Made by a program: the position numbers and the translations under genes. Under the pieces are notes generated by a model. The model saw only the letters and a list, made by a program, of their open reading frames with translations. It had not been told where the DNA came from and did no database searches. From contig DATKQS010000024.1 in the NCBI GenBank assembly GCA_035532555.1, positions 75,225 through 139,224 of the forward strand: a stretch of DNA of 64,000 nt. Reading direction: 5' to 3'. This DNA is from Thermoplasmata archaeon. GTDB lineage: Archaea; Thermoplasmatota; Thermoplasmata; Lutacidiplasmatales; UBA184. Positions 23,778 to 33,272 of this stretch are shown here, in pieces (positions within the stretch are counted from its first letter, which is position 1; every line of letters starts with the position of its first letter).

Positions 23778-24783
23778 GGACCCGCTCGTAGACGCGGAAC
23801 TCGCGGGTCAGGCTGCGGTGGACGCGCATCGGGATCGAGAGCATCCGACGCCAGGGCGCAGGAAGCGGATCCGGCCCCCCCGGGACGATGACGACCACGC
23901 GACCTCCCTCGCGGACCCGGCTCGCCCACACCGGCAGCACGCGAGCCATCAGGGCGGCCCCGCCCTCCTCTCCCGTCGCTGACGCCCGCCCGTACGGCGG
24001 GTCGGTAAGGAGCGCGTCGAACTCCTCCGTGCCGGCCTCGGCGCCGAGCGTCCCGGCGTCGCCGACCGTCAACTCTTCGGCGTGGATCCCGAGATGGGCG
24101 AGGTTCTGGAGCGCGCCCCGTATCATCGTCGGGTCGATGTCGACGCCGTAAAGCCGGGCTCCCAACAGACCCGCCTCGGCCAAGAGCGCCCCCGTCCCGA
24201 CGAACGGATCGATCACGCGGTCGTTCGGACGGACGCGCGCCAGGTTGGCCGCGGCTCGCGCGAGCCGCGGGTCGAGCCCGACGGGGCGTTGGAAGGGGAG
24301 TCGGGAGATGCGTCGGCTCTCGAACCGGGAGCGATCCACGCTCGCGATCTCCTCGAGGTAGAGGTCGGAGTCCTCCGGACCCTCCGCGATCCAGATGCGC
24401 AGGTCCGGATTCGCGAGCGATATCTTGCCCCCACCACGACGGAACGCTTGCGCGCCGCGGGCGATCGCGGGGTCCGAGCCGCCCGAGCTCGCATGGCCCA
24501 GGCGGCGCAGCGCCGCGGTACGGCCTCCGGAGCCTTGCGCTTCGATCGCGTCGAGCGCGTTGGATGGTCCGGTCCCCATCGGTCGAAGCACCCGCCGGGA
24601 CAGTGCGAGCCGTCGTGCGAGGTCCGCGGGGTCCACCGCGCTCGGGAGCTCGATGGCCAAGAGCCCCGGCGCGGGGGGAGGCACCGATGCCTCCGCGTGC
24701 CCGCCGAGCGCTTCGGCGGCGCCGGCCGCCTCCGCGCGCGCCAGCGGCTCGCTCAGCCCCGATAGCTCGATCCACAGGCGCAC
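23764..24783 (-). CDS. tRNA (guanine-N2)-methyltransferase, Trm-G10/Trm11 family
   Basis: This 339-aa protein has an N-terminal THUMP-like region (about 1-150) and a C-terminal Rossmann methyltransferase with DRVIDPFVGTGALLAEAGLL, GVDIDPTMIRGALQNL and the catalytic TDPPYGRAS, the DPPY motif of N2-guanine methylases. The archaeal relative methylates G10 of tRNA. GTG 24783 starts two bases after the Mut7-C stop, so the two RNA-related genes form an operon. Confidence 0.85.
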   Translation of the reverse strand: MRLWIELSGLSEPLARAEAAGAAEALGGHAEASVPPPAPGLLAIELPSAVDPADLARRLALSRRVLRPMGTGPSNALDAIEAQGSGGRTAALRRLGHASSGGSDPAIARGAQAFRRGGGKISLANPDLRIWIAEGPEDSDLYLEEIASVDRSRFESRRISRLPFQRPVGLDPRLARAAANLARVRPNDRVIDPFVGTGALLAEAGLLGARLYGVDIDPTMIRGALQNLAHLGIHAEELTVGDAGTLGAEAGTEEFDALLTDPPYGRASATGEEGGAALMARVLPVWASRVREGGRVVVIVPGGPDPLPAPWRRMLSIPMRVHRSLTREFRVYERVPRGD

Positions 24784-24785
24784 GG

Positions 24786-25259
24786 CTATGCCCCCGATGG
24801 ATGGGTCGCGCGTGCGACGAGGCTGCGGACCTTCTCCGAGTGGGACCCTTCCCAGTAGACGTGGCGGCAGTCCGGGCACCGGTACAGCGCGAGGCCGTGT
24901 TCGACAAGCTCCCGCGGAGCGCCTACGGGCAGGGGGTCTTCAGGAGAAGGGATCCACCGGGCGAGCGCGCCGTTGCAGAGCGTGCATCTCTCGGGACGGA
25001 CCTCCCATCGGATCGTCGGGAACGCCTTGCGAAGCTCGGCCAACTGGCCGTCGATGTCGGTGGCGCAGAGTCCTACGGCACCGGGCGTTTGACGGGCCAG
25101 CGTACGGTCCCGGGTCAGGAGGATCCTTCCTTCGAGCTGGGTCCGGGCTCGGACCTCGTGGTCCGTCCATCCCCGTGCGTACGCGGTGTCGAAGCCCATG
25201 AAACGAAGATAGCGCGCGAGGCGGCCAAGCATCTCGTCGGCCATCCAGCGCGGCTCCAT
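24786..25259 (-). CDS. Mut7-C RNase-domain protein with zinc ribbon
   Basis: This 157-aa protein has a PIN-like N-terminal domain with the acidic residues expected of Mut7-C: ADEMLGRLARYLRFMGFDT and ILLTRDRTLA. A C-terminal zinc ribbon (CTLCNG and CPDCRHVYW) follows. Such proteins are predicted ribonucleases in archaea and bacteria; targets are unknown. ATG 25259 matches the family start (MEPRWMADEML). It is divergent from glmM. Confidence 0.85.
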   Translation of the reverse strand: MEPRWMADEMLGRLARYLRFMGFDTAYARGWTDHEVRARTQLEGRILLTRDRTLARQTPGAVGLCATDIDGQLAELRKAFPTIRWEVRPERCTLCNGALARWIPSPEDPLPVGAPRELVEHGLALYRCPDCRHVYWEGSHSEKVRSLVARATHPSGA

Positions 25260-25304
25260 GGCATCCGAGACGGCGGTGCGGGGAAACCCGTTTCGCACGG
25301 GGGG

Positions 25305-25312
25305 TCATATAC
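25305..25312 (+). promoter_or_regulatory. TATA box for the phosphohexomutase gene
   Basis: TCATATAC is centred about 33 nt before ATG 25342, allowing a leader of a few bases. Confidence 0.4.
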
Positions 25313-25341
25313 ACCGGACGCGTCGCGGGACCCGAAACTCG

Positions 25342-26703
25342 ATGCGCTTGTTCGGGACGAACGGAATCCGCGAGGTGGTGGGACCGACGCTCACGCCGGA
25401 GTTTACGACCCGCCTCGCGAACGCCATCGCCGGGACCATCCCGGTCGGGAAACCCGTGGTGGTCGGCTGGGACGGCCGTACCTCCAGCCGCGCCCTCTCC
25501 TCCATCGTATCGTCCACGCTCGCGCTCGCGGGACACCACGTCATCGAGGTGGGGCTCTTGCCGACGCCGGCCATCCAGTACATGGTCGTGCGGCTCGCCG
25601 CCCAGCTCGGGGTCGTCATCACGGCGTCTCACAACCCTCCCGAGTTCAACGGGTTCAAGTGCATCCACTCCGACGGCCTCGAGATCCCCCGGTCGGCCGA
25701 GGAGGAGATCGAGCGCCGGTTCGCCGACACGCCGAGCACCGCGGTCCGCTACCGGTCGGTCGGGGAGATCGGCTTTCACGGAAGCGGCGCGCGCGAGTAC
25801 GTCCATGGGGTTCTGGCCCGGGTGGACGCCCCGCGCATCTCCGCGCGCGCGTACACAATCGTTCTCGACGTCGGTAATGGCACCGCGGCGGTGACCAGCC
25901 CGGATCTCTTGCGGAGACTCGGCTGCCGGGTCGTGACGCTGAACGGCCATGTGGATGGGACGTTCCCCGGCCGGCCCTCGGAGCCGACCGAGGCCAACGT
26001 CGCCGATCTGCGGCGAGCGGTCCCGAGCGTCGGCGCGGATCTCGGGATCGCCCACGATGGGGACGCCGACCGCGCCGTGTTCGTCGAGCGCTCGGGACGC
26101 TACGTCCCGGGCGAAGAGATCCTCGCCCTCCTGGCGCGGGACGCGGTCCGACGCCACGGCGGCGGGATCGTCGTCACTCCCGTGACCGCGCCGGACTCTG
26201 TCGAGGAGGCCGTCCAGCCGTTGGGAGGGGAGGTCGTCTACACGCGCGTCGGCAGCCCAAACGTGACGCGCGAGATGCTCGCCCGCCACGCCGTGATCGG
26301 CGGCGAGGAGAATGGAGGCCTGATCTTTCCAGAGTTCCAGCTCGCCCGCGACGGCGCGATGACGGTGGCGGTCGTGCTCGACCTGATGGCCCGAGAAGAT
26401 CAGCCCCTCGACGTCCTGCTCACCGGGCTTCCGCACCACACCCTGCTCAAGGAGAAGGTCCCGTGCCCGCTCGATCGCCGGGAGGAGGCGGTCCGGGCTT
26501 TCGCCGAGCGCTTCGGTCCGGGCGCGGAACGCGTCGTCGCCATCGACGGAGTGAAGATCTACCACCCCGGGGGCTGGGTGCTCCTGCGGCCGAGCGGGAC
26601 GGAGCCGCTCCTCCGCCTCTTCACCGATTCGAAGGATCCCAAACGAGCGCGCGAGCTCGCGGACGAAGCGCTCGCCGCGGTGCACGCCTCGATCGGCGCG
26701 TAG
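25342..26703 (+). CDS. glmM: Phosphoglucosamine/phosphomannomutase family enzyme
   Basis: This 453-aa alpha-D-phosphohexomutase begins MRLFGTNGIREVVGP. The phosphorylated serine is in VVITASHNPPEFNGFK, the metal loop is GIAHDGDADRAVF, the sugar-binding loop is GGEENGGLIFPE, and the phosphate-binding loop is RPSGTEPLLRL. Four domains of normal length are present. It interconverts hexose 6- and 1-phosphates for glycan precursors. The archaeal subgroup prefers glucosamine phosphate, but mannose or glucose phosphate is possible. Confidence 0.9.
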   Translation: MRLFGTNGIREVVGPTLTPEFTTRLANAIAGTIPVGKPVVVGWDGRTSSRALSSIVSSTLALAGHHVIEVGLLPTPAIQYMVVRLAAQLGVVITASHNPPEFNGFKCIHSDGLEIPRSAEEEIERRFADTPSTAVRYRSVGEIGFHGSGAREYVHGVLARVDAPRISARAYTIVLDVGNGTAAVTSPDLLRRLGCRVVTLNGHVDGTFPGRPSEPTEANVADLRRAVPSVGADLGIAHDGDADRAVFVERSGRYVPGEEILALLARDAVRRHGGGIVVTPVTAPDSVEEAVQPLGGEVVYTRVGSPNVTREMLARHAVIGGEENGGLIFPEFQLARDGAMTVAVVLDLMAREDQPLDVLLTGLPHHTLLKEKVPCPLDRREEAVRAFAERFGPGAERVVAIDGVKIYHPGGWVLLRPSGTEPLLRLFTDSKDPKRARELADEALAAVHASIGA

Positions 26704-26711
26704 TGGGGGGC

Positions 26712-27134
26712 CTAGCGGATCAGCGGCCCGATCACCAAGAGGCCCAGGACGAGCAGCACGAAGACGGTGAAGGTGATCCGCGCGACCAGGATCTCTCCGT
26801 TCCGGTGGAAGAAGTAGAACCCGGCGAGGACCCGGGCGATCGGCACCACCAGGAGCGTGAAGATTCCCAGGGTGAGGTAGGCCTCTGGCACCCCGGCCCA
26901 GAGCCCTGAGGCGAGGCCCCCGAGGGAGAGGTAGTTCGCGATCGGATTGATCGCAATCACGCTCGAGGAATCCGCCGAGGGGTTTTCCACGCCGAAGGCG
27001 ATGAGCGCCCCGAACAGTATCGAGAGCGCGATCGCGAGCCCGATCTGGAGGAGTCGGGTCATCGCGGCGGCCGCCGCGGGAGGTAGCGGGTGCAGGTACA
27101 CCGGCCCCCGGACGGTCGAGAGGGTCTCGTTCAT
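26712..27134 (-). CDS. DUF1634-type membrane protein
   Basis: This 140-aa protein has three transmembrane helices at about residues 25-47, 80-100 and 118-138. The motif IFTLLVVPIARVLAGFYFF is the DUF1634 hallmark. DUF1634 genes commonly follow TauE/SafE permeases, as here, where the ATG overlaps the permease stop (ATGA). It is probably a small partner of the transporter. Confidence 0.8.
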   Translation of the reverse strand: MNETLSTVRGPVYLHPLPPAAAAAMTRLLQIGLAIALSILFGALIAFGVENPSADSSSVIAINPIANYLSLGGLASGLWAGVPEAYLTLGIFTLLVVPIARVLAGFYFFHRNGEILVARITFTVFVLLVLGLLVIGPLIR

Positions 27135-27997
27135 GGGCCCCCCAGCGCCCGGACGATCAGCTCGATCGCGAGCCCGCAGACCACGACGAAGAACAGGACG
27201 CGGAGCCACAGCGTGCGGGCTCCGGGAAGGATGTGGCTGCCGATGATCGCACCCACCGTCGAACCAATGCCGACCGGCGCCGCGAGGACTGGGTTCACAT
27301 AGCCGGCCGCGAGGAGGATCCCCGCGCCCGCGCATGCTGTCACCCCGATCATGAAGTTGCTGGTCGCCGTGGCGACCTTGAACGGCATGCGGAGTTCGCC
27401 GTCGAGCGCGAAGACCTTCAGGACGCCGCTTCCGATGCCGAACATTCCGGATACGATCCCCGCGCCGAACATGACGCCGAACGCCCCGTTCGTATTGGCG
27501 GCCTGGTAGACGATCGTGTTGCCGGTCCGAGCGTCCCGGAACGCTCCCGTCAGTCCGAGCTTCTGGGAGGTCCGATCGGGCACCACGTTCTGGGGCACCT
27601 CCTCGTGACGACGCAAGAGCGCCGAGAGCGAGCCGAGGATCAGAACGATCGCGAGGGCGATCAACAGGGCCGTCGTGAGATTGTAGCGCGTCAGCAGGAT
27701 GGTGAGGCTCGCTCCGAGGAGCGCCCCGGGGACGGTGGCAATCTCGAGCACCATCCCGATCCGGAGATCGGTGAGACCCTCGTGGATGTACGCGGCTCCC
27801 GTGGTGACCGAGTTCGCCAGGATCGTGATGAGTCCGGCGCCGACGGCCTCGATAAACGGCACCTGGAAGAAGATCACGAGCACCGGGATCACGATGATCC
27901 CGCCCCCGATCCCGGTGAGCGAGCCGATGAACCCGGCTGCAATCGCGATCAGGAAGAGCAGCACGAGGAACAGGACAAGTTCCACATGGGTCGTCAC
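27131..27997 (-). CDS. TauE/SafE-family anion (sulfite/organosulfonate) permease
   Basis: This 288-aa protein has eight predicted membrane helices in two halves. Each half carries the family glycine-rich motif: SLTGIGGGIIVIPVLVIFF and GMFGIGSGVLKVFAL. Members export or import sulfite, sulfoacetate and similar anions. GTG 27997 is the likely start. It is in operon with the DUF1634 gene and divergent from the glucoamylase gene. Confidence 0.85.
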   Translation of the reverse strand: MTTHVELVLFLVLLFLIAIAAGFIGSLTGIGGGIIVIPVLVIFFQVPFIEAVGAGLITILANSVTTGAAYIHEGLTDLRIGMVLEIATVPGALLGASLTILLTRYNLTTALLIALAIVLILGSLSALLRRHEEVPQNVVPDRTSQKLGLTGAFRDARTGNTIVYQAANTNGAFGVMFGAGIVSGMFGIGSGVLKVFALDGELRMPFKVATATSNFMIGVTACAGAGILLAAGYVNPVLAAPVGIGSTVGAIIGSHILPGARTLWLRVLFFVVVCGLAIELIVRALGGP

Positions 27998-28088
27998 GAG
28001 CCGGACGGGAAAAGGACGTTGGGCGGTGCGAAGCCGGCCGGACCCGGAACGAAACGGCCATGAAGGGCTCTTGGCTTCGGGGCCACCG

Positions 28089-30509
28089 ATGGAACCACGC
28101 GGGGACCGACTCGCCTTCGGCCACCCGGGGACGGCCCTCTTCGGCGCTCCGAGCCGCAAGGACGGATTCGGGACGGCCTACTCGGCGGATTCCCAGCTCT
28201 GGTACACGACGTGGCGGGGCGTCGTCACCGAGGTCTACTACCCCACGATCGACCGCCCGAAGCTCCGGGGCATCGAGTATGTGGTCACGGACGGGGACAC
28301 CTTCCTGCACGACGAAGCCGTGCATATGGAGAGCACCATCGAACGGCCTCACGAGCATGCGCTGGGCTACCGCATCCAGTCGCGCGACCCGGAGGGCCGT
28401 TACACGATCGACAAGGAGGTGCTCTCGGCCCCGCACCTACCGTGCCTGCTCATGCGCACGCGCATGCAGACACGGACGACGACGCTCCGCGAGCGGCTGA
28501 AACTCTACGTGCTCATCGCCCCCCGACTCGATCCCAACGACGCCGGGGATGATGGGGACGTCTTCGATCTGGTCGGAATGCCGATCCTCGCGGCGTCGCG
28601 ACCGGGGGTAGCGCTCGCGGTCGGTGGGACCGTGCCGTTCTCCCGGGCGTCGGTGGGCTACATCGGGCGGAGCGACGCACGGACCGATCTCATGGACCAC
28701 TTCGGCATGTCCTGGGAGTTCGATCACGCTCCCGCCGGGCACATCCTGCTCGCGGGTGAGATCCCCGTGCCCGACGATGGGGAGTTCACCCTCGCCTTCG
28801 CCTTCGGCGGCTCGCCAGAAGCGGCCTCGACCACCTTGCTCCAGGCGCTCGGCACCCCGTTCAGCTGGCAGCGGGACCGCTTCATCGAACAATGGGACCG
28901 CACGGCCCGTCATGAACGGCCCCTCGGGTCCCACTCCGGCGACGACGGACGACTCTACCGGGCGAGCCACTCCGTCCTGCTCGCGCACGAGGACAAGGAG
29001 TTCCCCGGCGCGTTCATCGCCTCGCCTTCAACGCCGTGGGGCATCGTCCATGGCACCGAACGCGGAGGCTACCATCTCGTCTGGACCCGTGATCTGGTTC
29101 ACACCGCGACCGGGCTGCTCGCCGCCGGCAATCGCGAGGCGCCCCTGCGGGCGCTGATCTACCTCGCCTCCCGCCAGCAGGGCGACGGGGGATTTCCGCA
29201 GAACTTCTGGGTCGACGGGGGCGCCTACTGGAAGGGCGTCCAGCTCGACGAGGTCGCCCAACCGATCCTGCTGGCGGCACGGCTCGATCGCGCGCGCGCC
29301 CTCCAGCAGTTCGACCCGTACCCGCTGGTCCAGCGCGCGGCGAGATACCTCATCGAGCGCGGCCCGGCGACCCCAGAGGACCGCTGGGAGGAAGTGAGCG
29401 GCTACTCTCCCTCCACCCTCGCGGCCCAGATCGCGGCGCTGACCTGCGCGGCCGGGTTCGCCCGCGCCCGGGGCCATGCGGGAACCTCGCGCTTCATCCA
29501 GGAGTACGCGGATTTCCTAGAGTGCCACGTCGACCCGTGGACGATCACCGAGCATGGTACCCTCGACCCGGAGATCCCACGCCACTACGTTCGTATTCGG
29601 CCCGTCGATCCGAACGATCCCACTCCGAACGAGTCGGCGGACTTCGGCACGATGCGACTGCCGAACCTCCCGCCCGGCACGAACTCGACGTTCCCGACCG
29701 TGGAGATCGTCTCCGGCGACTTCCTCGAACTCGTCCGAGAGGGAATCCGGGCTGCGGACGATCCGGCAGTGGTCGACTCCCTCCGTCTCATCGATCGCGT
29801 GCTCCGGGTCGATACCCCGAAGGGCCCGGTCTGGAGACGGTACACGCACGATGGGTACGGGGAGGGCGTGGATGGGTCCCCGTTCCTAGGTTCGGGCGTC
29901 GGCCGGGCGTGGCCGCTCCTCACGGGGGAGCGCGGTCTCTACGAGCTCGCCGTCGGCCGCGACCCGACCCCGTACCTGCGCGCCCTAGAGCATTTCGCCA
30001 CGGGTACCGGCCTATTGCCGGAGCAGGTCTGGGATGCGCCTGCGTTGCCCGACCGCGAGCTCGCGCCCGGCCAGCCCACCGGCTCCGCGACCCCGCTTGC
30101 CTGGGCCCACGCCGAATACGTGACGCTGCTGCGCTCGGTTGCGGACGGGGTGATCTTCGATCGGATCCCGATGGTGGCCGACCGTTATCTCCATCGCCGA
30201 CGGTCGACGAAGTTGGTCGAGATCTGGAAGTTCAATCGGCGGCCCTCGACGATCGGGACCGGCCGGCTCTTCCGCATCCAGGTCTCGGCGCCGTTCCGGC
30301 TGCATTGGTCGGACGACGACTGGAGGACCGCACACGACACCGACTCGACCGAGACCTCGCTCGGGATCAGCTACGTCGATCTGCCTCCGCTCGAACGCCC
30401 CGGGAACTCCTACCGGTTCACGTTCTACTGGCCGCAGAGCGATCGATGGGAAGGTCAGGACTTCCGCATCGATTCGGTGCCGGCGCCGCCCCCGGACGCG
30501 ACGCCGTAG
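28089..30509 (+). CDS. GH15 glucoamylase-type glycoside hydrolase
   Basis: This 806-aa protein has an N-terminal beta-sandwich domain (about 20-270) and a C-terminal (alpha/alpha)6 barrel, as in archaeal and bacterial glucoamylases. The general acid Glu lies in RWEEVSGYSPSTLA and the general base Glu in GLLPEQVWDAP. HGTERGGYHLVWTRDLVH shapes the -1 subsite. No signal peptide is seen, so it probably acts on intracellular glucans, releasing glucose that the ROK kinase near 48 kb could phosphorylate. Trehalase activity is known for some archaeal GH15 enzymes and cannot be excluded. Confidence 0.9.
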   Translation: MEPRGDRLAFGHPGTALFGAPSRKDGFGTAYSADSQLWYTTWRGVVTEVYYPTIDRPKLRGIEYVVTDGDTFLHDEAVHMESTIERPHEHALGYRIQSRDPEGRYTIDKEVLSAPHLPCLLMRTRMQTRTTTLRERLKLYVLIAPRLDPNDAGDDGDVFDLVGMPILAASRPGVALAVGGTVPFSRASVGYIGRSDARTDLMDHFGMSWEFDHAPAGHILLAGEIPVPDDGEFTLAFAFGGSPEAASTTLLQALGTPFSWQRDRFIEQWDRTARHERPLGSHSGDDGRLYRASHSVLLAHEDKEFPGAFIASPSTPWGIVHGTERGGYHLVWTRDLVHTATGLLAAGNREAPLRALIYLASRQQGDGGFPQNFWVDGGAYWKGVQLDEVAQPILLAARLDRARALQQFDPYPLVQRAARYLIERGPATPEDRWEEVSGYSPSTLAAQIAALTCAAGFARARGHAGTSRFIQEYADFLECHVDPWTITEHGTLDPEIPRHYVRIRPVDPNDPTPNESADFGTMRLPNLPPGTNSTFPTVEIVSGDFLELVREGIRAADDPAVVDSLRLIDRVLRVDTPKGPVWRRYTHDGYGEGVDGSPFLGSGVGRAWPLLTGERGLYELAVGRDPTPYLRALEHFATGTGLLPEQVWDAPALPDRELAPGQPTGSATPLAWAHAEYVTLLRSVADGVIFDRIPMVADRYLHRRRSTKLVEIWKFNRRPSTIGTGRLFRIQVSAPFRLHWSDDDWRTAHDTDSTETSLGISYVDLPPLERPGNSYRFTFYWPQSDRWEGQDFRIDSVPAPPPDATP

Positions 30510-30531
30510 GCGAACCGCCCTCGTCGGGGCT

Positions 30532-31593
30532 CTACGAGGTCAGCAGCCCGGGGGGATGCGGCACCATCGCGGGGTTGGGCCCCCTCCATGTGCGGGCCAC
30601 CCGCGCGAAGGTGTTCGATAGGATCCGGTCCCGGATCATGCCGACGTTGGACCAGGAGAAGATCGACGGCTCGAGGTAACAGGCGAGCGCGCACTTGTTG
30701 CACGTCTCGTACTTCGACCAGTCGTAGGAATTCCACAGCGCGGCGACATCCGTCTCCCAGACCGGGGTCTGCCCGGCGTACTCGTGCAGCGTGTAGCAGG
30801 GCAGCACGATCCGGCCCTGCGGATCGACGTTCATGGTCATCCACGGCTTGCAGTGCCAGCTCTCCTGGCGGTACCACGAGTTGATGATCGCGTCGAAGTA
30901 GTCGGGAGACTCGAGGATCGGCGCCCCGTTGACGCGCCGCAGGCGCAGTTCCCGGAGCACCTCGAGGAGATCGGGACCCATCGGGCTCATCGCATCCGCC
31001 GTGGAGTAATCGTAGGCGACCTGGAAGGTGATCGAGACCCCCATCGACTCGGCGAGGTCGACCAGCGGAACGGCGTGGTAGATGTTGTCCTTCGTGATCG
31101 TGCTCGAGATCGCGACCGGGAGGCGCTCGCGTGCCGCCTTGATGCCTTCGATCGCCCGCTCGAACGACCGCGGGATCCCCCGCAGGAAGTCGTGCATCGG
31201 GCCGATGCCGTCGAGGCTGACGAAGAGGAGTTCGAGCGACCGCGCGATCTCGGGCAGCCGCTGCTGGAGCAGCCAGCCGTTGGTCACGAGCGAGGTGTGG
31301 AAGCGGTCGTGCGACTCGCGCAGGATCTCGGGCAGGTCGCGGCGCAGCATCGGCTCGCCACCCTCGAACCCCAGGAAGGAGACGCCCGTGCGCACGAGGG
31401 CGTCCATCATGCGGATCTCCTGGGAGAGCGACAGGAGCTCCTCGTCCTCCCGTCGCCAGAACGGACACATCTTGCACTCGAGATTGCAGCGGTAGAGCAA
31501 CTTGTGCCCCGCAATGACCGGCAGCTTCTGGCCGCGCGCTTCGCGGGTCGCTCGCTTCAGACTCCGCAGCACCACCGGCTCGAAGAACGCCAT
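30532..31593 (-). CDS. Radical SAM enzyme with C-terminal SPASM-like cysteines
   Basis: This 353-aa protein has the radical SAM cluster CNLECKMC near residue 35, the GGEP motif in FLGFEGGEPMLRRDL, and a C-terminal cysteine group (HCKPW, PCYTL, CNKCALACY) typical of SPASM or twitch domains that bind auxiliary iron-sulfur clusters. Such enzymes modify peptides, cofactors or lipids. No substrate peptide gene was noticed nearby. ATG 31593 gives the normal N-terminus. It is convergent with the GH15 gene. Confidence 0.85.
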   Translation of the reverse strand: MAFFEPVVLRSLKRATREARGQKLPVIAGHKLLYRCNLECKMCPFWRREDEELLSLSQEIRMMDALVRTGVSFLGFEGGEPMLRRDLPEILRESHDRFHTSLVTNGWLLQQRLPEIARSLELLFVSLDGIGPMHDFLRGIPRSFERAIEGIKAARERLPVAISSTITKDNIYHAVPLVDLAESMGVSITFQVAYDYSTADAMSPMGPDLLEVLRELRLRRVNGAPILESPDYFDAIINSWYRQESWHCKPWMTMNVDPQGRIVLPCYTLHEYAGQTPVWETDVAALWNSYDWSKYETCNKCALACYLEPSIFSWSNVGMIRDRILSNTFARVARTWRGPNPAMVPHPPGLLTS

Positions 31594-31718
31594 GGCCCTC
31601 GAAGGGACCAACGCAGAGATGACCTTATGCTGGAGGGAAGGGCACGCCGGGCGCTCCGCGGATCGTCGGCGATCTCGGGCGGCCGTCGGGGCCGCGGGCC
31701 CGCCCCTCGAGCGCGAGG

Positions 31719-31725
31719 CATATAC
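31719..31725 (+). promoter_or_regulatory. TATA box for the small exported protein
   Basis: CATATAC lies 27 nt before ATG 31749. It lies before the alternative GTG 31728 by only a few bases, so ATG 31749 is the start. Confidence 0.5.
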
Positions 31726-31748
31726 GAGTGGACACTCTGGCGCGCGCG

Positions 31749-32246
31749 ATGCATAAGGTTTGGATCGGAATCGGTCTGCTGATCTTGATCGCCGGGCTGA
31801 TCGTGGGTGTTCTCGGAAACGTCCAGACCGGTACTGGAACCCTCTCCGCGACCCAACGGACCTCGTCGTACACCGCGAACGAACTCCTCCTCGGGACCGG
31901 CAGCGTTTCCGTCAGTTGGAGCCGGGCGCCGGCGAACACGACGTTCGCCTTCGTGGCGTGCTCGGACTCCAGCTGTTCGTCCGGGCGTACCGTCGCCACG
32001 GGCAATGGCTCGAGCGGCAGCTTCTCCTCCGGCGCATCGAACGCGCAATCGTTCCAGATCCAGATCACCGGACCCGTCCTCCTGGGAAGCAATGTCACCA
32101 CCACGATCGTCTGGACCGAATCCGGATTCACGTACTTGGCCTTCGGCGGCATCGTGCTCTCGGTCGGCGGGGTCGCGCTCGTGTACCTCGCTATCGAGAG
32201 ATCCGAGGATTCCGAAGGAGCTGCGACCGCGGCACCGAAGCCCTGA
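31749..32246 (+). CDS. Bitopic membrane protein with extracellular Ser/Thr-rich domain
   Basis: This 165-aa protein has an N-terminal hydrophobic helix (VWIGIGLLILIAGLIVGVL), an exported beta-rich domain with N-glycosylation sequons and two cysteines (VACSDSSCSSG), and a second helix near residues 135-155 (FGGIVLSVGGVALVYLAI), then a short charged tail. Topology would place the middle outside. It is leaderless from ATG 31749. Function is unknown. Confidence 0.65.
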   Translation: MHKVWIGIGLLILIAGLIVGVLGNVQTGTGTLSATQRTSSYTANELLLGTGSVSVSWSRAPANTTFAFVACSDSSCSSGRTVATGNGSSGSFSSGASNAQSFQIQITGPVLLGSNVTTTIVWTESGFTYLAFGGIVLSVGGVALVYLAIERSEDSEGAATAAPKP

Positions 32247-32260
32247 TGCGCCGGGCCGGT

Positions 32261-32335
32261 CGGGCGCGGGGGGATTTGAACCCCCGACCCCCGGGTTAGG
32301 AACCCGGTGCCCTATCCAGGCTGAGCGACGCGCCC
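32261..32335 (-). tRNA. tRNA-Arg(CCT)
   Basis: The 75-nt cloverleaf on the minus strand has acceptor GGGCGCG/CGCGCCC, D-arm beginning GCTC, anticodon arm CCGGG-TTCCTAA-CCCGG (anticodon CCT), a 5-nt variable loop and T-arm GGGGG-TTCAAAT-CCCCC. The discriminator is G. CCA is not encoded and there is no intron. Its 5' end lies 26 bp from the integrase gene, marking the left edge of the integrated element. Confidence 0.95.
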
Positions 32336-32360
32336 CGAAGGTCTCCCCGTTTCGGACATA

Positions 32361-33272
32361 TCAGGGCTTCCCCCCTGGTCGTGCGGGCTCGATCAATCGA
32401 AGGGCCTCGGCTACGCGGTGTCGGCGCACGAGCGGCGCGACGTACTGACGGGTTGTCTCCGGCGAGGAATGGAGCAGGGCTCCGCTCACGTCCTCCCAAT
32501 CGGCTCCGCGCTCGCGCAGCAGGGTCGCGGTTCCCCGGCGGAACGAGTGACCGGGCCACCGGCGGACTCCGGCCCGGTCCTCGGCGGAGTGTAGGAGGCG
32601 GTCGGCGTACTGGTACGACACACCGACCAGGCGGTCCCCGTCCCACCGGCAAACCAAGTGGCCCGAGTCCGACGTTGCGCGCGAGGACCACTCGGCGCGC
32701 AGTGGGAGCCACCAGGCAAGCTCGGACAGGAGCGATGGCGTAAGCTCCATGCCCGCGTCCGTCACCGAATCGCGGCCGCCCTTTTGCCGCACGTCGTACG
32801 ACGCCGGGTCGCGGTCGAGGTGGAAGTCCTCGACCCGAGCGCGAATCACCTCGACCCGCCGACGACCTACCCCGTAGAGCGCGGTTACGATTCGTTCGAG
32901 ACCCTGCGCCGCGTTGAGGACCCGGTCGCGGTCCTCGACGGTGATCACCGGAGTGTTGAGCGCACGGTTCGGGAAGTGCGCCGTTATCCCCGACTCTTGG
33001 ACGATCCAATTCCCGCGCCACGAGAGGAAGCTCCCGAGGAGGCGGAGGTAGGTGAGCTTCGTCTTCGAGGCCCCGCGCCCTCGCACATGCCCCAGGATTT
33101 CCCAGAGGTCGTCTTCCCTGACCTTGAGCGGAGTGACACTCACCCACTCGCCACACCGACGGAAGAACCGTGTCGCGTCGTCTCCGTGTCTCCCGAGGTA
33201 CTTTCCCTTCGACCGTTTCTCCTCCAGCCATTCGTATCCTTCTTCGACCCACCGCTCGCCCGTGTCGGGCAA
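32361..33272 (-). CDS. int: Tyrosine recombinase / integrase
   Basis: This 303-aa protein has an N-terminal SAM-like DNA-binding domain and a C-terminal catalytic domain. The first Arg is in YGVGRRRVEVIRARVEDF, a candidate Lys in DVRQKGGRDSV, the HxxR box in GHSFRRGTATLLRERG, and the nucleophile Tyr in TTRQYVAPLV. Its 3' end faces the 5' end of tRNA-Arg 26 bp away. It should integrate and excise the element. It is intact, so the element may still be mobile. Confidence 0.9.
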   Translation of the reverse strand: MPDTGERWVEEGYEWLEEKRSKGKYLGRHGDDATRFFRRCGEWVSVTPLKVREDDLWEILGHVRGRGASKTKLTYLRLLGSFLSWRGNWIVQESGITAHFPNRALNTPVITVEDRDRVLNAAQGLERIVTALYGVGRRRVEVIRARVEDFHLDRDPASYDVRQKGGRDSVTDAGMELTPSLLSELAWWLPLRAEWSSRATSDSGHLVCRWDGDRLVGVSYQYADRLLHSAEDRAGVRRWPGHSFRRGTATLLRERGADWEDVSGALLHSSPETTRQYVAPLVRRHRVAEALRLIEPARPGGKP